This document shows positions 1 through 11,493 of a stretch of 64,000 bases of DNA, in pieces (position 1 is the stretch's first letter; each line of letters opens with the position of its first letter). Source of the DNA: Macrolepiota albuminosa (Eukaryota > Basidiomycota > Agaricomycetes > Agaricales > Agaricaceae). Location: positions 744,001 through 808,000 of the forward strand of contig JAMWFC010000070.1 in NCBI GenBank assembly GCA_027475525.1. Direction: 5' to 3'. The notes below the pieces were generated by a model. It was not told the DNA's origin. It saw only the letters and a program-made list of their open reading frames with translations, and did no database searches. The position numbers were made by a program, and so were the translations under genes.

Positions 1-1
1 A

Positions 2-304
2 CAACCACCACATTCTAAATCAAGGCCTACAGCTGTTAGACCTGCTCCTTCCCACTTCTTGCCATTGATCACCGCGTTACAGAGGCGTGTTCGAGAGCAT
101 AAGCAGAAACAAGTAACGCGTTCGGATTTGGGAGGTGATCTTGCAAAAGTCAAGGGTCTTTATGCGCAGGCGAAAGTTAGCAAGTTCGCGTCGTACATGC
201 TGTTGGCAGAGGAAGCTGGGATAGTCACGTTAGGAGGGTCTGGAAGTGATGCATGGGTATCTCTCCGGCAGGAGTGGACCTGTTCTTCTATATTTCCTTC
301 TTGA
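2..304 (+). CDS. C-terminal end of a NYN/OST-HTH (LOTUS)-like protein, 5' truncated by window edge
   Basis: The frame is open from the first bases to a TGA at 302-304. Its last 75 or so residues (ALQRR... to LRQEW) align by eye with the C-terminal domain of the gene at 644-2200. Shared features are a basic first helix, a central F-x-x-Y-x-x-LAE segment, a G-I-V-x-LGG turn and a final W-V/I-x-LR-x-EW strand. This resembles the winged-helix OST-HTH/LOTUS fold that often accompanies NYN nucleases. The N-terminal catalytic part lies outside the window, so the function is taken from the neighbouring paralogue. The two genes are in tandem on the same strand. Confidence 0.6.
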   Translation, partial: QPPHSKSRPTAVRPAPSHFLPLITALQRRVREHKQKQVTRSDLGGDLAKVKGLYAQAKVSKFASYMLLAEEAGIVTLGGSGSDAWVSLRQEWTCSSIFPS

Positions 305-643
305 AATACTACATGCAGTATTTCCGTTGCATTAGGTCCTGATTATTTGCCCACCGCAAAGTTGGATTACCATATTGATCGATTATGCCTTTCTCCTGAT
401 ATCTTTCGCCAGCTGCATGGTTGACTTCGTGCACCACATACATATTGCTAACTTCTGTGAACTTCGGGCCGCTAATATTTCATACATGATCACGTGTGAT
501 ATCGCTCTTGCAGAGTTATCCCCATTTACGAGGTGACAAGGTTTTGGATATGTGATAGACGCCAGTAAGTGCCTCATATATAGCTTCTGGATGAGCTAGA
601 ATGGACATGTGGTCCCGGGGTTCTTCCTACCTTCGCGCGCTCG
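305..643. other. intergenic region between two NYN-type paralogues
   Basis: About 340 bp without a convincing gene. A TATA-like tract (catatatag) lies near 576-584, roughly 60 bp upstream of the next ATG, and could serve that gene. Nothing else was recognised. Confidence 0.4.
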
Positions 644-2200
644 ATGACAACTGAAGATGTGGCAATATTTTGGGATTACGGTTAGTTGCAAATTACAGTC
701 GAACACTACCGCCGATCATGGGAGTCTTAGAAAACTGTGCTGCTGCTACTCAATATACTGGATATGAAATTGTCAAGAAAATACGCCACGTTGCCCATTG
801 TTTCGGGACTATCAAGTTATTCAAGGCTTACCTCGAACTGTCCGATTCCGCTGCGTTCTCAAAGTCTCTTATCCTTCGATCAGAACTACAGTCCTCAGGT
901 GTGTCTTTAACGGACTGCCCTCACAACGGGCGTAAAGATGTTGCAGATAAAATGATCCTTGGTAAGTCGAAGCAAGCTCATTCCCAGTCATCAGAGCTTC
1001 ATTATATACTCAGTGGATATGCTTGCTTATGCTATCGACAACCCTCCGCCATCTACTATCATACTCATATCTGGAGATCGCGACTTTGCGTATGCAGTGT
1101 CTGTACTACGACTCCGTCGATATAGGGTTGTGATAATATCTCTTCCTGGGGTCCATACAAGTCTAAAGACACAGGCGTCGATCTTTTTAGACTGGAACAA
1201 CGATGTGTTGGGCGCTGATGTTGTGGACGAATGCTGGTCACCACGCGATAGCCCTGTATCTGTTCAAGAAGAAGACAGAACTACTTCTGTTTCACACTCC
1301 CACAGAGAGAGATCGGACAGAAACTCTTTCTCCTCTCTTCGTCGTACTGAGCGGTCAATTAACGAACATGATATTGACATCATGGAACACCTCCGCTGCA
1401 AAGGCAACAGCACTGCTCACAGCTACGAATTCCCTGTGTCACGTGCGAGTAGAGATATCTCAAAGAAAGCCCTCTTATATCCGCGGTCCGCTATGCCTAC
1501 ATCACATGAAGCCGAAGACTCACCACCGACCACCAGGTCGTCTTCGCAGACGAGGTCTGCCCCTGTAACATTGCCTACGGACGAAACATCGTCGACCCCA
1601 GGGGTCGTAACCATACCTTCTCCCTCAGAAGACCAAGTAGAGAATATGGCTGGAGAAAACAGCACAAGCGTATCCACCCCAGAGACACACAGCTCCATCC
1701 AGAAGGCTTCGGACCCCGCTGGGAACACGCCGCCTCTTTCTGTTGCTTTAAGGTCGATCGAAAATCAACAGAATCTTTCAATGCTAGGAACCACATACAA
1801 TGCTGTTCTTACGCAGCCGCCTTTAAGCCAACCTCTGATTACACCGGTTGCCCAGTTACATCCTGATGGCGAAGCATCTCCGACTCCTAAAGGGAATGCA
1901 GTATCGGCTTCAATTCCACCAACACAGCAAAGCCATACCACAGTAGTTCCATCTCAATTTACCTTATTGGTACAACGACTTCAATTCCATCGCTCAAAAG
2001 GCTTTCCACGCCCGTTTCGTTCTGGAATTGCTCTAGAGTTGGCTAGTAAGGATAACATGGTGTACCGACGGGCAGGTACCGAGAGGTTTGGGCAGTACGT
2101 CGCCTTAGCGGAGAAATTGGGCATCGTTGAGCTCGGCGGGAAAGAGGGAGGTGCATGGATTGCGCTTCGGCCTGAATGGTATAATGCAGAGATAGGCTGA
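644..2200 (+). CDS. NYN-domain protein with C-terminal OST-HTH-like domain (MARF1/limkain-type)
   Basis: Three exons join in frame: 644-680, 731-961 and 1014-2200, with introns of 50 and 52 bp and GT-AG ends. The N-terminus (first about 155 residues) is a NYN/PIN-like ribonuclease domain. VAIFWDYENC supplies the first acidic residue, the middle carries GRKDVADKM, and ISGDRDFAYA supplies the last acidic motif. These are typical of fungal NYN proteins related to MARF1. A long Ser/Thr/Pro-rich, probably disordered linker follows. The last 75 residues form a LOTUS-like winged helix, as in the truncated upstream paralogue. The family is expected to bind or cleave RNA, but the target is unknown. 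The start at 644 is chosen because it begins the conserved first strand; alternatives upstream are not in frame. Confidence 0.8.
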
Positions 2201-3636
2201 TCGAAGTACCATGATTATTAACAATGGTGAGAAACTCGCGTTGAGAAGTCATTGCTCAATGGTTAATTGGTCGACATATAGAGATGCGCAAGCTCACGAA
2301 AGGTTATCAGGAAGTCGATTCAATGAAGAAATCTGCGTCATTTCCGAATCGTGAGGTACACTTGGCTACATGCCAGCCCTTGGTGAACAACCTTGCTTCA
2401 AGTTCACCGCCTCTCTTCAAAATAAACTTTGTTGAATATGAAACAGTCAGGACCGACATTCTACCGCCGGTGGGTTGACCCCCACGATACTCATTCATTT
2501 ATCTATCTCTTTCAGACCTATCCTTAGATTTTGTTCTCAATCTCCCATCCTATGATGATGTACTGGCTTTCAAAAGGGCCTTGCGCATTGTCCTGACTCT
2601 CTTAGCACTACGCAAGGATACGAAACCACGCTTGCTGATACGATTGCTCTCGCTCGATTTGTCATTCTTAATTGTCTTGTTCTATCCAAAAATCACAAGA
2701 GTGAGGTCAATATTCTTCCCCGGTTCCGCATCCGCACGTACACTACTTTATAATAACTACAGTTCTCCAGAGTATGATAGTCTCAAAGTTTAACTCTGAG
2801 TCGAACTTGTGAAAGCAGGAAATCCTTTCCTCTATACAACGAAAAAGGTTCTTCCAACGACGCATCACATTCCAGCCATAGGATAAAAGCCGCCATAAGA
2901 GATCAGAGAACAAGTACCTTTTACAACCTTCTGTGAATCGGAGGCAATCCTCGAAAACAATCGCTAATCCTTGGTTCTGCCAAACCGTCTAAAATCATGG
3001 TTTCCAAGAGTGAAAAAGCATTCAGGCGAGCTTTTTCATTGGACAGGGATAAGACAGTGCCCAGAGTTTCTGGAACTTTTCGCCTTCTGCTCGCTTTTGG
3101 ACTTTTCATGAGAGCATAGATACAGGACGAGTGAGAGACGGAGATCAAAGCTTAAATCGGCGTGCAGTCATCGATACCGATAGTCAGTCCACAAGTACGA
3201 ACCCCCGCAGTCATTAGGCCCAATCTTTCTCTCCAAAAAGGCACGACTTGCAGGAGTCAGTTATCCCATATCTTGTAGGTGCCCCATAAGGTGGACCTAC
3301 GAGGATCGGAGATATTCTCGCAGACTCGAAGGGTCCATAGTGCTCCAACAAGCTCCCAGGTATTGTCCTCAAGATAGTATCGACAAATACCTCTACTCTT
3401 TTTAAAGGAAGAGGGGCAGAACAACAATCTCTTCGATCTCCCAGCTTGAGCAAGATCAAAAGAAGCCCTCGCGAACATTTTAAGACAGTCATTGATTATA
3501 AAGCTGATTGACCAAGCTGAAATCGTAGAACTAGGAGGATATTGAAGCATTCATTTGTTCCCGAACTTCCTAAGATTGTCGTATCTACTATCAACATATT
3601 AAATGTACCCTAGATTTATACCTATCCACGGGGCTG
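2201..3636. other. 1.4-kb intergenic region, no supported gene
   Basis: Only short ORFs occur on either strand (longest under 100 codons) and none shows a recognisable domain or a splice pattern that extends it. The 3' end of the NYN gene and the 3' end of the minus-strand TACO1 gene face each other here, so a convergent terminator region is expected. The stretch 2500-3550 might hold decayed repeat sequence, but no terminal repeats or target duplications were seen. Confidence 0.35.
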
Positions 3637-4810
3637 TCAGCGGTCGTCTTGCAAGCTAGTCCACACCTGGAGGACTTCCTCGTTGTTCTCCAAGTCATTG
3701 ACGAGTGCTTTGAGGTCATTTTTAACTTCTTGGGAAACCTCGGCATTATCTTCCAAAGGTATGTATCGAAGTTCACTGGCATTTACATTCCACCTCTGGG
3801 AAAAGTTTTGGGTAATTGCAGAAGATAGTGATAACAAGGCATCTGGTTCGCAGGTGAACTGGTTTATAACTGTAAGTATCATGTCCTGAAGAAAACAGTC
3901 GTTACTTGCCCATAAGGAACAACCTGAAGTATCCTCAATGTTGTCGAAATCTGTAGCTCCATGGGTTAAGGCACTCTCTACTAACTCATCTTGACTGTTC
4001 TGAATCGTAGTATCAGCTGCAGAAACTGCCACATAGCCCACGCGTTTGAACATAAATTTCACAGGGGCCTGTCGTGCCCTTTTATGCATCAGAAATATGT
4101 TCCCGTGAAATATGGAAGTCTGAGTACCCATAGTCATTCAGGATTTCACGAAGAATATGGATCGTCCTATTGTTGTTATCCGTCGCGCACTCTCTATCAT
4201 TATCAACATCTGTAGGATATAGAAAGAACCAGAGCTTACATTATGAGACCAACGGTGTTGAAAGCCAATACCTCGTACACGAAAGTGTCACCACTCTGAT
4301 CTTTGCTTCGGCTTGCCTGGTTTGAGAGAAGTGTCAGCGGATTTGAGACGGACTCTTCTGTCAACAGACCTTAGCCAGAGCCTTCTCAATATTCTCCTTT
4401 GGCACATCCATGTCCTTCGCACGCTTGAGCACAGCAGCAAGGTGCAAATTCTTGAGTGGGTCGGTGCTTCCTCCCTCTGTTGAAGCGGTCAATCTGTCAC
4501 TGGGACAAAAAATGGAGATACATACGGCGGACAGCATGTACTATATCCTAAGGAATATAATGAGCAAAGTTACATACGGTATATGAGAGATGCTGACTCT
4601 AGCGGCTTTTCCGAAAATCGCGCTTTTTTGGGCATCATTTGCGCCCTTCTTCTGTTTAATTTTCGACCACTTTAAATTGCAAGTGATTCTCAGTAAAATT
4701 GTCTGAGGTACCGCCAAACTATGTCATACTTTGTTGTGGCCTGCCAATGCAACTCGACAGGAAGAAAGAGTGCGACGGGTGGGTAGTACAAGACATCCAG
4801 ATTTTATCAT
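3637..4810 (-). CDS. TACO1: mitochondrial translational activator TACO1 / YebC family
   Basis: Six exons on the minus strand join in frame: 4810-4730, 4669-4574, 4474-4370, 4316-4240, 4193-4128 and 4078-3637, giving 288 residues. The start is well supported: a 24-residue basic, Ser/Arg-containing presequence (mitochondrial targeting type) leads directly into the family N-terminal motif A-G-H-N-K-W-S-K-I. Further YebC landmarks are GGSTDPLKN, VPKENIEKAL, DQSGDTFVYE, ATDNNNRTIH and APVKFMFKRVG, then the C-terminal domain ending in a TYIPL-like RYIPLE segment. YebC/TACO1 proteins assist mitochondrial translation of difficult stretches, such as those in COX1. Intron 2 (4475-4573) is the least certain; its donor and acceptor were chosen to keep frame. 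The gene looks intact. Confidence 0.93.
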
Positions 4811-4946
4811 GACCACAATGTGTCATGAGCGTGAAACCAAATTTAGAAATCGTTTGATCAACAGTCATCTTCTAGCTTTGTATTCAATTTGACAGCTCAT
4901 CCATCTCCTCATGCCCTCGGAAATGCTTGCCTCAGTGCAAACGTAC

Positions 4947-4962
4947 ATATTTTGACTATATT
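4947..4962. repeat. left target-site duplication of LINE insertion
   Basis: The 16-bp sequence atattttgactatatt directly precedes the T-run (poly(A) on the minus strand) and recurs perfectly at 5646-5661. Confidence 0.85.
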
Positions 4963-5645
4963 TTTTTTTTCTTTTTCTTTTAGTGGTATCGCTATGGGTG
5001 CACGGACAATCCACAAAGTCGATCTCCGTGGCCCGGGATATTTTAATTTTATACTTTCCTTTATCAAGATTGAGGCCACTCCGTAGGAAATGCTCTTACG
5101 CACTGTGTGTTGGGCTCGGTTCAATCTATACCCACTAAAACCTCGGTTGCATACCTCTTGATTGGGTCTGAGCCAGCAGGTTCTCCCATGTGCCTATAGC
5201 CACTACTTTTTTTATAGCTGCCTTTCCGAATCTATTTTCGTCTGTGGCTAGGCAATCCAGCTTCAGTCTCTGTGCTATCACTCTCCTTGTTCTACCTTGT
5301 ATCTCGGATACGCTAAATGCACGTTCCGGGTTTGCCTTTCTAGCGATCCTCCATTCACAACCTCAGCTTCCAGATGAGGTGGGATGCTTCGGAGATTATA
5401 CTTTTTGAGAATCTTTTTTCTCCTTTACGGCTCCTCCCGGTTCCTTTTGGTGCTCTAACCAGAACGCACCCTAGCTGTTCACCCAGGGATGGCTTTCCGA
5501 AAGGGATTCCCCTTCTGTCGTACACTTCCTTGACTGTTTTTCATACTATAGATTGCCCAGAGACCTTACACTCCGTCAGGATGTGGTCTAAAGTTTCAAG
5601 GGCGTTATCACATTCTTTGCAGTAGGCTCTGCTCGAAATTCGGAA
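4963..5645 (-). mobile_element. 5'-truncated non-LTR retrotransposon (LINE) relic, RNase H/3' end
   Basis: Read on the minus strand, the insert begins within a C-terminal CKECDNALETLDHILTEC-like zinc-knuckle and RNase H-linked tail. It continues through RRGIPFGKPSLGE, SEASHLIWKLR and a QRLKLDCLATDENRF-like segment typical of fungal LINE ORF2 ends, with stops and frameshifts. It ends in an A-rich tail, seen on the plus strand as a T-run at 4963-4980. A perfect 16-bp direct repeat flanks it at 4947-4962 and 5646-5661, which is what target-primed reverse transcription leaves. It is about 680 bp long and non-coding today. It sits between the TACO1 start and the 3' end of the sulfate permease. Confidence 0.85.
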
Positions 5646-5661
5646 ATATTTTGACTATATT
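5646..5661. repeat. right target-site duplication of LINE insertion
   Basis: A perfect copy of the 16 bp at 4947-4962, at the 5'-truncated end of the element. The bases outside the repeat differ, so the repeat length is exactly 16. Confidence 0.85.
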
Positions 5662-5748
5662 ACATGAAATAAACTATGCAGGTACTTAAAAAATGTATTA
5701 TTCAAAACGTGTCGTCTCGTAAACCTCGTGAACCCATAGAAAATACGA

Positions 5749-8544
5749 TCAGTTTGAAGAAATAGAGCGCCCAATCCCAATCCCACCTTCTGCCGCTCTG
5801 ACTGCTGATACTAAATCAATGTGGAAGAAAGGCGTGTCTTCCGATATGATGGGTTCTAATCCTGGCTGCAACTTGGACTCACGATAGGACTTCTTGACGC
5901 TTCCGCTTTCAAGGTCGCGGGCCAAATTTACATCCTGAGTGGCGACAAAGTTGGTAGTGTCCTCACCGTAAGGAACGACAGGAACAAGGTCAGGTAGTAC
6001 TCGAGAAGAAGATACTCCGAGACCAAATCCTCCTGCTATTAGGGCACGGCATATCCATGGAGAAAGAATGGTTGCAAAATGGAACTAGACGAGCTGAAGT
6101 CAGGCTTTGAGTGCTTAATAAATCAGGATTCTCTCACCTCAACAGGGTGGTCAGCCCATCTTTCCACTACAGAACGCGTATCTATCAGTGATTGGACAGC
6201 AGTGGTATCGATATGAGACCTATATACGCAAAATAAATCATCTTTGTTAGGGGAACCGACAAGATAAGAACATACACTTGGGAAAAATCGAGGACAATAG
6301 CATGGAGATCGGCCTTTTTCAAATTTTCTTCCTGTTCCGTTGTACCGGCGTTACGTCTGGGTCCAGGGTCGTTCCATGGTCGGTCACTGGCACTGACATT
6401 GCTCATGTCCTTGCCTCGGCGTAAATTTTCCTTCACGTAGTCGACAAGAGCATCGTTGGCAAGGGAGCAATTAGGATATAAGTAACTCTCCTCGAAACGG
6501 TAGACAAGTACACCAGGCAACGGGGGTTCGATTTGAAGGTGTGGGTTGACATTCTTCTTGCTGTATGGGACGAATACCTCACGGGTCTCAATGTCTTTGG
6601 AGTCGAGAGAATTTGAGGTAAGTTTGACCCTACCCATGAAGGAACCTCTTGGATGGGCGATTCGGATGAGAAGAAGTAGCAGGGATACACAGATCGAAGT
6701 GTAAATGCCGTTCTCGATGGATGAAAAGATTGTGATGAGCACAGCTGCCGCCCAAATGAAAAATTCCAACGGGGAGACACGCCAGAACGAGTATACCTGA
6801 CCAAAGCTTCATAAGCATCAATATACAGGAAATCTTCGTATCCGACAGTACCTGAGACGGGGATGCAACGAGATCGACGACCGCATGAATGATGACAGCA
6901 GAAAGGCCGGCATTTGGAATCCAGAAGAAGGCAGACGTAAGGCCGTATAGTGCAGTTATCACGACAATGGCAGTGAAGACACCAGCGGCCGGAGTGCGAA
7001 CGCCAGACTTAGACTTCAATGCAGAGCGTGAGAAAGAGCCAGTAGCTGGATATGCTCCGAAGCATGAGCCAACTGTATTCGTTACACCGATGGCAATAAG
7101 CTCCTGGTTGGGATTAATTTTATATCCATTCAAACGACCGAAGGCTGTACCATTAACGGTTAACAGAGAAGAATCATAAAGTAAATGACGTACATTTAGA
7201 GATAGCGATGTGTTCCAAAAGAAGGATGATAGTTGACACAGGCAGTTCGGGAGCTATGGCAGTAAGGAGTTTGTGTTCTACAGACGGTCTTGCGATGTGC
7301 TTGAATCCAGCAGGGACTGTCTGCAAAATTTTGATCGGGTATTTTCCAGAGGCAGATTTTCTGTGCCGTGTGTACAGCCATGCAGCGATGGTGAGAATTA
7401 ATATGACAAAAGCGTTTCTCATAACGCCTATAAAAAAAAACCAGCGAGCTGTCAAGCAGTGTGACTTAGAACTCTAGGAGAGGGGAGAAAAGAAGGGAAT
7501 CTTACCTCTACGAGGATATCGTTTCGACAGATGGTTGCACGACATACGGATAGCATAAAGCGTAACTAAGCCAGTCAAGCCCCATGCAGCGTCGAGTTTG
7601 GTCCTCGGAAGTCCCTTTAGGGTGTTGATTATGACCTGGTACGTTGGAGCACGTGTACTGTGTCGTAATTAATCAACAGATATGATATTAGCGCAATGGA
7701 CATACTCGAATCCAGTGATCCCCATCATACCAGGAACTTGCCCAGCTGCGATGCTGATGGCAGAGCCAGTCATAAATCCACTGACGGCAGGTAGAGGAAT
7801 AAATTCTACGAGCCAGCCGATCCTGAGGAGGCCAATGCCGAGGACAATGAAGCCAGTAATCAACGCAAGTGTGCTGGCAATAGTCGGCCCGGTCCATTCA
7901 TTCGGGTGCGCTGCTTCGACATGCTTGATAACTTGTGATACAGTGAGGGACATTACAGCAACAGGACCAATAGATACATCCTTGGATGTCGCGAAGAGCT
8001 GGATACAGTTTCAATCCTCGAATCTGTAAGAAGAACCGGTTACCTTACGCAGTATATCAAGACGCCAACAAAGGATGAGTAGAGGCCATACTCCGGGGGA
8101 AGGGTGGCAATCTAAGATGTTGATTGGAATCAGTCAGTGCGTGATAGCTTGAGAAAGAAGCGCACCGTGGCATACGACATTCCTTGTGGTACGACGACTA
8201 TTCCGACAGTCAATCCAGCAATCAAATCTCCCGTCAACCAGCCAAAATCTAATAAATGATTTGGATGAGCTTTAGTCTACCTTTGTCCTTGAAACCAGAG
8301 GAAGGTTATACTGACTGTATCGCGTAATCCATTGTAGGAGCGGGAACAAGCTAATCAGATATTCTATCATCTAGAGAAAATGTGACCAATCTCCTGAAGA
8401 CAAAGTTGGCCATAGACTTACGCGTTGTTTGGGTCTGGAAGTTTGGTCGGATACCCATTCATTGACAGACACGACGGGGACAATTTCCTCTGGGTAATCA
8501 ACAGCCTTTTTACAAACCTTCTTGGCTGACGAAAGGAAACGCAT
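5749..8544 (-). CDS. SulP/SLC26-family sulfate permease with STAS domain
   Basis: Eleven exons on the minus strand join in frame: 8544-8422, 8370-8316, 8248-8166, 8111-8049, 7998-7706, 7657-7506, 7448-7194, 7144-6852, 6796-6276, 6219-6138 and 6084-5749, giving 751 residues. Family landmarks are TGDLIAGLTVGIVVVPQGMS, LPPEYGLYSSFVGVLIY, DVSIGPVAVMSL, INTLKGLPRTKLDA, FFFIGVMRNAFV, KINPNQELIAIGVTN and TGSFSRSALK. About ten membrane segments are followed by a long cytoplasmic STAS domain with LHAIVLDFSQVSHIDTTAVQ. The protein should import sulfate at the plasma membrane with protons. The start at 8544 follows the family N-terminus (YPEEIVPVVSVNEW). No break was found. Exon 2 is only 55 nt. Confidence 0.93.
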
Positions 8545-10210
8545 GGCAGAACAAGAAGAAGGAATAAAGGTGATTGGAGGTCTTATCACGAATGACCAGG
8601 TTATAAAGCCTGTCGAGAAAGGCCTACAGAGAGGTGCCTGGTTAAAGGTTGTCGCGCCATCATTGTTTTTCTCTCGTGATTTGTGCAAATGAGCACAGTT
8701 GTAGTAATATTTTATCTGGATGGCGCAATTCTGGGATCAATAGCCGCGGAGTTAAATAACATTCCGTAACATCAAAGTTCGGCGTAAAGGCGGGTTCCGG
8801 AGGCAAGGCCTATGCGTAACAAGCATCTACATCGCCCGGCAGCCCTACTCCACACGTCGGATCCCGCACAAAAGGAACTCGAAGCCGTCCCCGGCATGGC
8901 GCCATGGTCAGGCAGATGCCGACTCGGGGAGAGTAGGGTGGAGAGTTTCACTTCCTGCTCTGTACTGCTCCCTCTCTTCCCGTCCGTGTCACGCAGCACA
9001 GGTGAGAGTATATTCGCTCTCTCACCATACGCACCTCACGTTCGAGCCTTTTTGCAGAGTAGCAATCTTATTTATTTATCTCGCCTTTCAGTCTCTTCTT
9101 ATCATCACTCTGCAAAAAGATGAGATACTCACCCCTTATTAACGATGAGCCTCTCCTCATCATAGCGTTATTGAACTTCGTTTAAGAAAGGTTTTGCTAC
9201 GACAAGTCGATATCTATAGTAAGCAGGCTGTAGACTATAGCTACGCACAGCCATCTCACCCCGAGAAAAATCCTAGATTTTACTCGTGTACATATTATAG
9301 TTTTTTCGTTGCATTTCGATTCACCCTCCATCCTCTCCCTTGATATTTACATCATACACGACGTACATTTATAATCTGTACTCCATAGCAGCCCTCCCGT
9401 TCGCCTCGGACGAGAGCCAAATTTTCCGGGCCGCAGCAGCTGCGCCCCTACCTCCTTTCCATCGTGACTCGTATTCCTCCCCTTTCTCTCTTCCCATCCT
9501 TGTTTGCGTAACCAGCATAGGCTTCCCAGCTTCCCCAGCTCCATCATACTAAGTATATATATCTACAGTTAAACGTCGATGTCGTTACGACTTGATGTGT
9601 GTGAGGTACATTATCCTGAAACATAGATTTATCCTGAGATATTCCCAAGTCAGATAAGATTCGGCCCCTGAGCTGGATAATTCAAGGGTCCAGATTGGAT
9701 GGACCCAGCTGTGGTGTTAAGTATTCCAAAGCGGGTACTCTGAGGTGTTCTGGCCCATAGTTTTGAAAATGATCCGTGTCGGCGGGCTCGCGAATAATTG
9801 GAAATATGGGACCTCTGTGATATTAGGGATTGAGGAATAACATGGGTAAAATTCAGACCGTCTAAAAACTATTGAATCCCTATATATTGTATATATTGTA
9901 TATCGGTTCAGCCATATACAATAGAGTTGTTCGTTATCTACCTCGATGAGTGAGTCGTCGCGGGGTTTCTTATCAACGTCGAACATCTGAATGATACAAT
10001 TCAGGTTCTCCTGGTCACCGGTCACCTGCCGACCTTTTCCTCATTTTTGAGATGGGAGAGACAAAGAGGTGCAAAGAAAAAGTATTTCTCGAAAAGGAAA
10101 GTGAATGTGTTGTGCCACGAGATACAACCACCAGCTGATTCCGTCTTCTCCTCAAGCCCAGTGCGCGGCGCGCCTGCTTTACGACAAAACTCCGCTTTTA
10201 GTACGATTTA
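8545..10210. other. divergent intergenic region between sulfate permease and STRAP-like gene
   Basis: About 1.67 kb that must contain both promoters. No gene is supported. A minus-strand ORF at 9717-10025 (102 codons) has no recognisable domain, and part of it could be intronic. An AT-rich tract with tatata motifs lies at about 9879-9905. The 9000-9600 stretch has only short ORFs. Confidence 0.35.
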
Positions 10211-11395
10211 ATGTCAATGAACCAGAGGTCTACTCCTCTCGTGGCACCAGGCCATACACGACCCGTCACACACCTTTCGTTTTCAGGAATCCAAGACGAT
10301 GGTACCTATTTACTCGTCTCCAGCTGTAAGGATGGAAATCCGATGTTGAGAGAATGGACTGGAGACTGGATCGGTACCTTTCTCGGTCACAAGGGAGCCG
10401 TTTGGAGTACGAAGCTCTCGCTCGATGCGTCCCGGGCTGCTACAGGTAGCGCAGATTTCACGGCGTATGTCAAAAATGATCTTTTGCCGCTATCCATCTT
10501 AATCAAACCTTAACCTGCGCAGGAAAATCTGGGATACCTATACAGGATCGGCGATACATTCTTTACCCCACAATCACATTGTCCGGACCGTTGCCCTATC
10601 GCCATCGGCCTCGCATCTTTTAACGGGGGGTCAAGAGAAGAAAGTCAGGATATTTGATCTTAATCGCCCAGATGCAGAACCGGAATTTTTATGCGACTCT
10701 GGGGTACTATCCCATGATGGAATGGTGAAGAGTGTCGTTTGGATCGGCGACCACACCGGTGTCACCGCAGGCGAAGATGGCAAAATTAAGTGCGTGATTA
10801 CTGCTACTTTACGGTATCCCCGCGTCAAACCTTGGCTAGGTGGTGGGATCTACGGACACGAAATCTAACGACATCTCTTACGTTTCCTGGCCCTATCACG
10901 TCGATGGAGTGGTCGGCGCCAACTCAACGCCTTGTTGTTACATCGGGAAACACCGTCGCGTTCATTCCCGGCTTGCCCAATGGAAACGCTATGCACACTC
11001 TCGCCTTGCCCTACTCTCCATCCTCAGCCTCCATCCATCCGGTTTTTAAAGATAGATTTGTGACCGGGAGCTCTGGAGACGAGTGGGTACGCGTTCATGG
11101 CATAGATGGTGAGGAGCGGGAAGTGTTGAAAGGGCATCATGGACCTGTGCATTGCGTGGAGTTTAGCCCTGATGGAGAGATGTACGCTAGTGGGAGCGGT
11201 AAGCCTCATTCCGCATCTCCCGTTCTACATAAGTTGACTGGTTGAAACTTGAACATTTTGCAGAGGACGGTGAGAACATAACGACTGTATCGTTCGTTCG
11301 TGTTACTAACTAGTTTGTATAAAGGGACAATTCGTTTATGGCAAACAACGCCAGGGAAAACGTATGGGCTGTGGCAAGGGACGAATGGGAATTAG
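10211..11395 (+). CDS. STRAP/UNRIP-like WD40-repeat protein
   Basis: Five exons (10211-10464, 10523-10789, 10840-11198, 11264-11269, 11325-11395) join in frame to 318 residues, and exon 4 is a 6-nt microexon. The start MSMNQRSTPLVAPGHTRPV and the first blades (SFSG...LLVSSCKDGNPMLREWTGDWIGTFLGHKG) match the family of STRAP, the serine-threonine kinase receptor-associated protein that also binds the SMN/Gemin complex. Later motifs are GGQEKKVRIFDL, GEDGKIKWWDLRT and SPDGEMYASGSEDGTIRLWQ, six to seven WD40 blades in all. The roles known for the family are signalling and snRNP assembly; which applies here cannot be read from sequence. The C-terminus is short after the last blade. The gene appears intact. 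Confidence 0.88.
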
Positions 11396-11493
11396 TTGTA
11401 TTTCGTGCACGTGCTGTACCCGATGGATCTCGGTGTTGATTGTTGTTATGTATAAAGCATGACTTCATAGTCCACTGCTCATTGACTCCAGTC

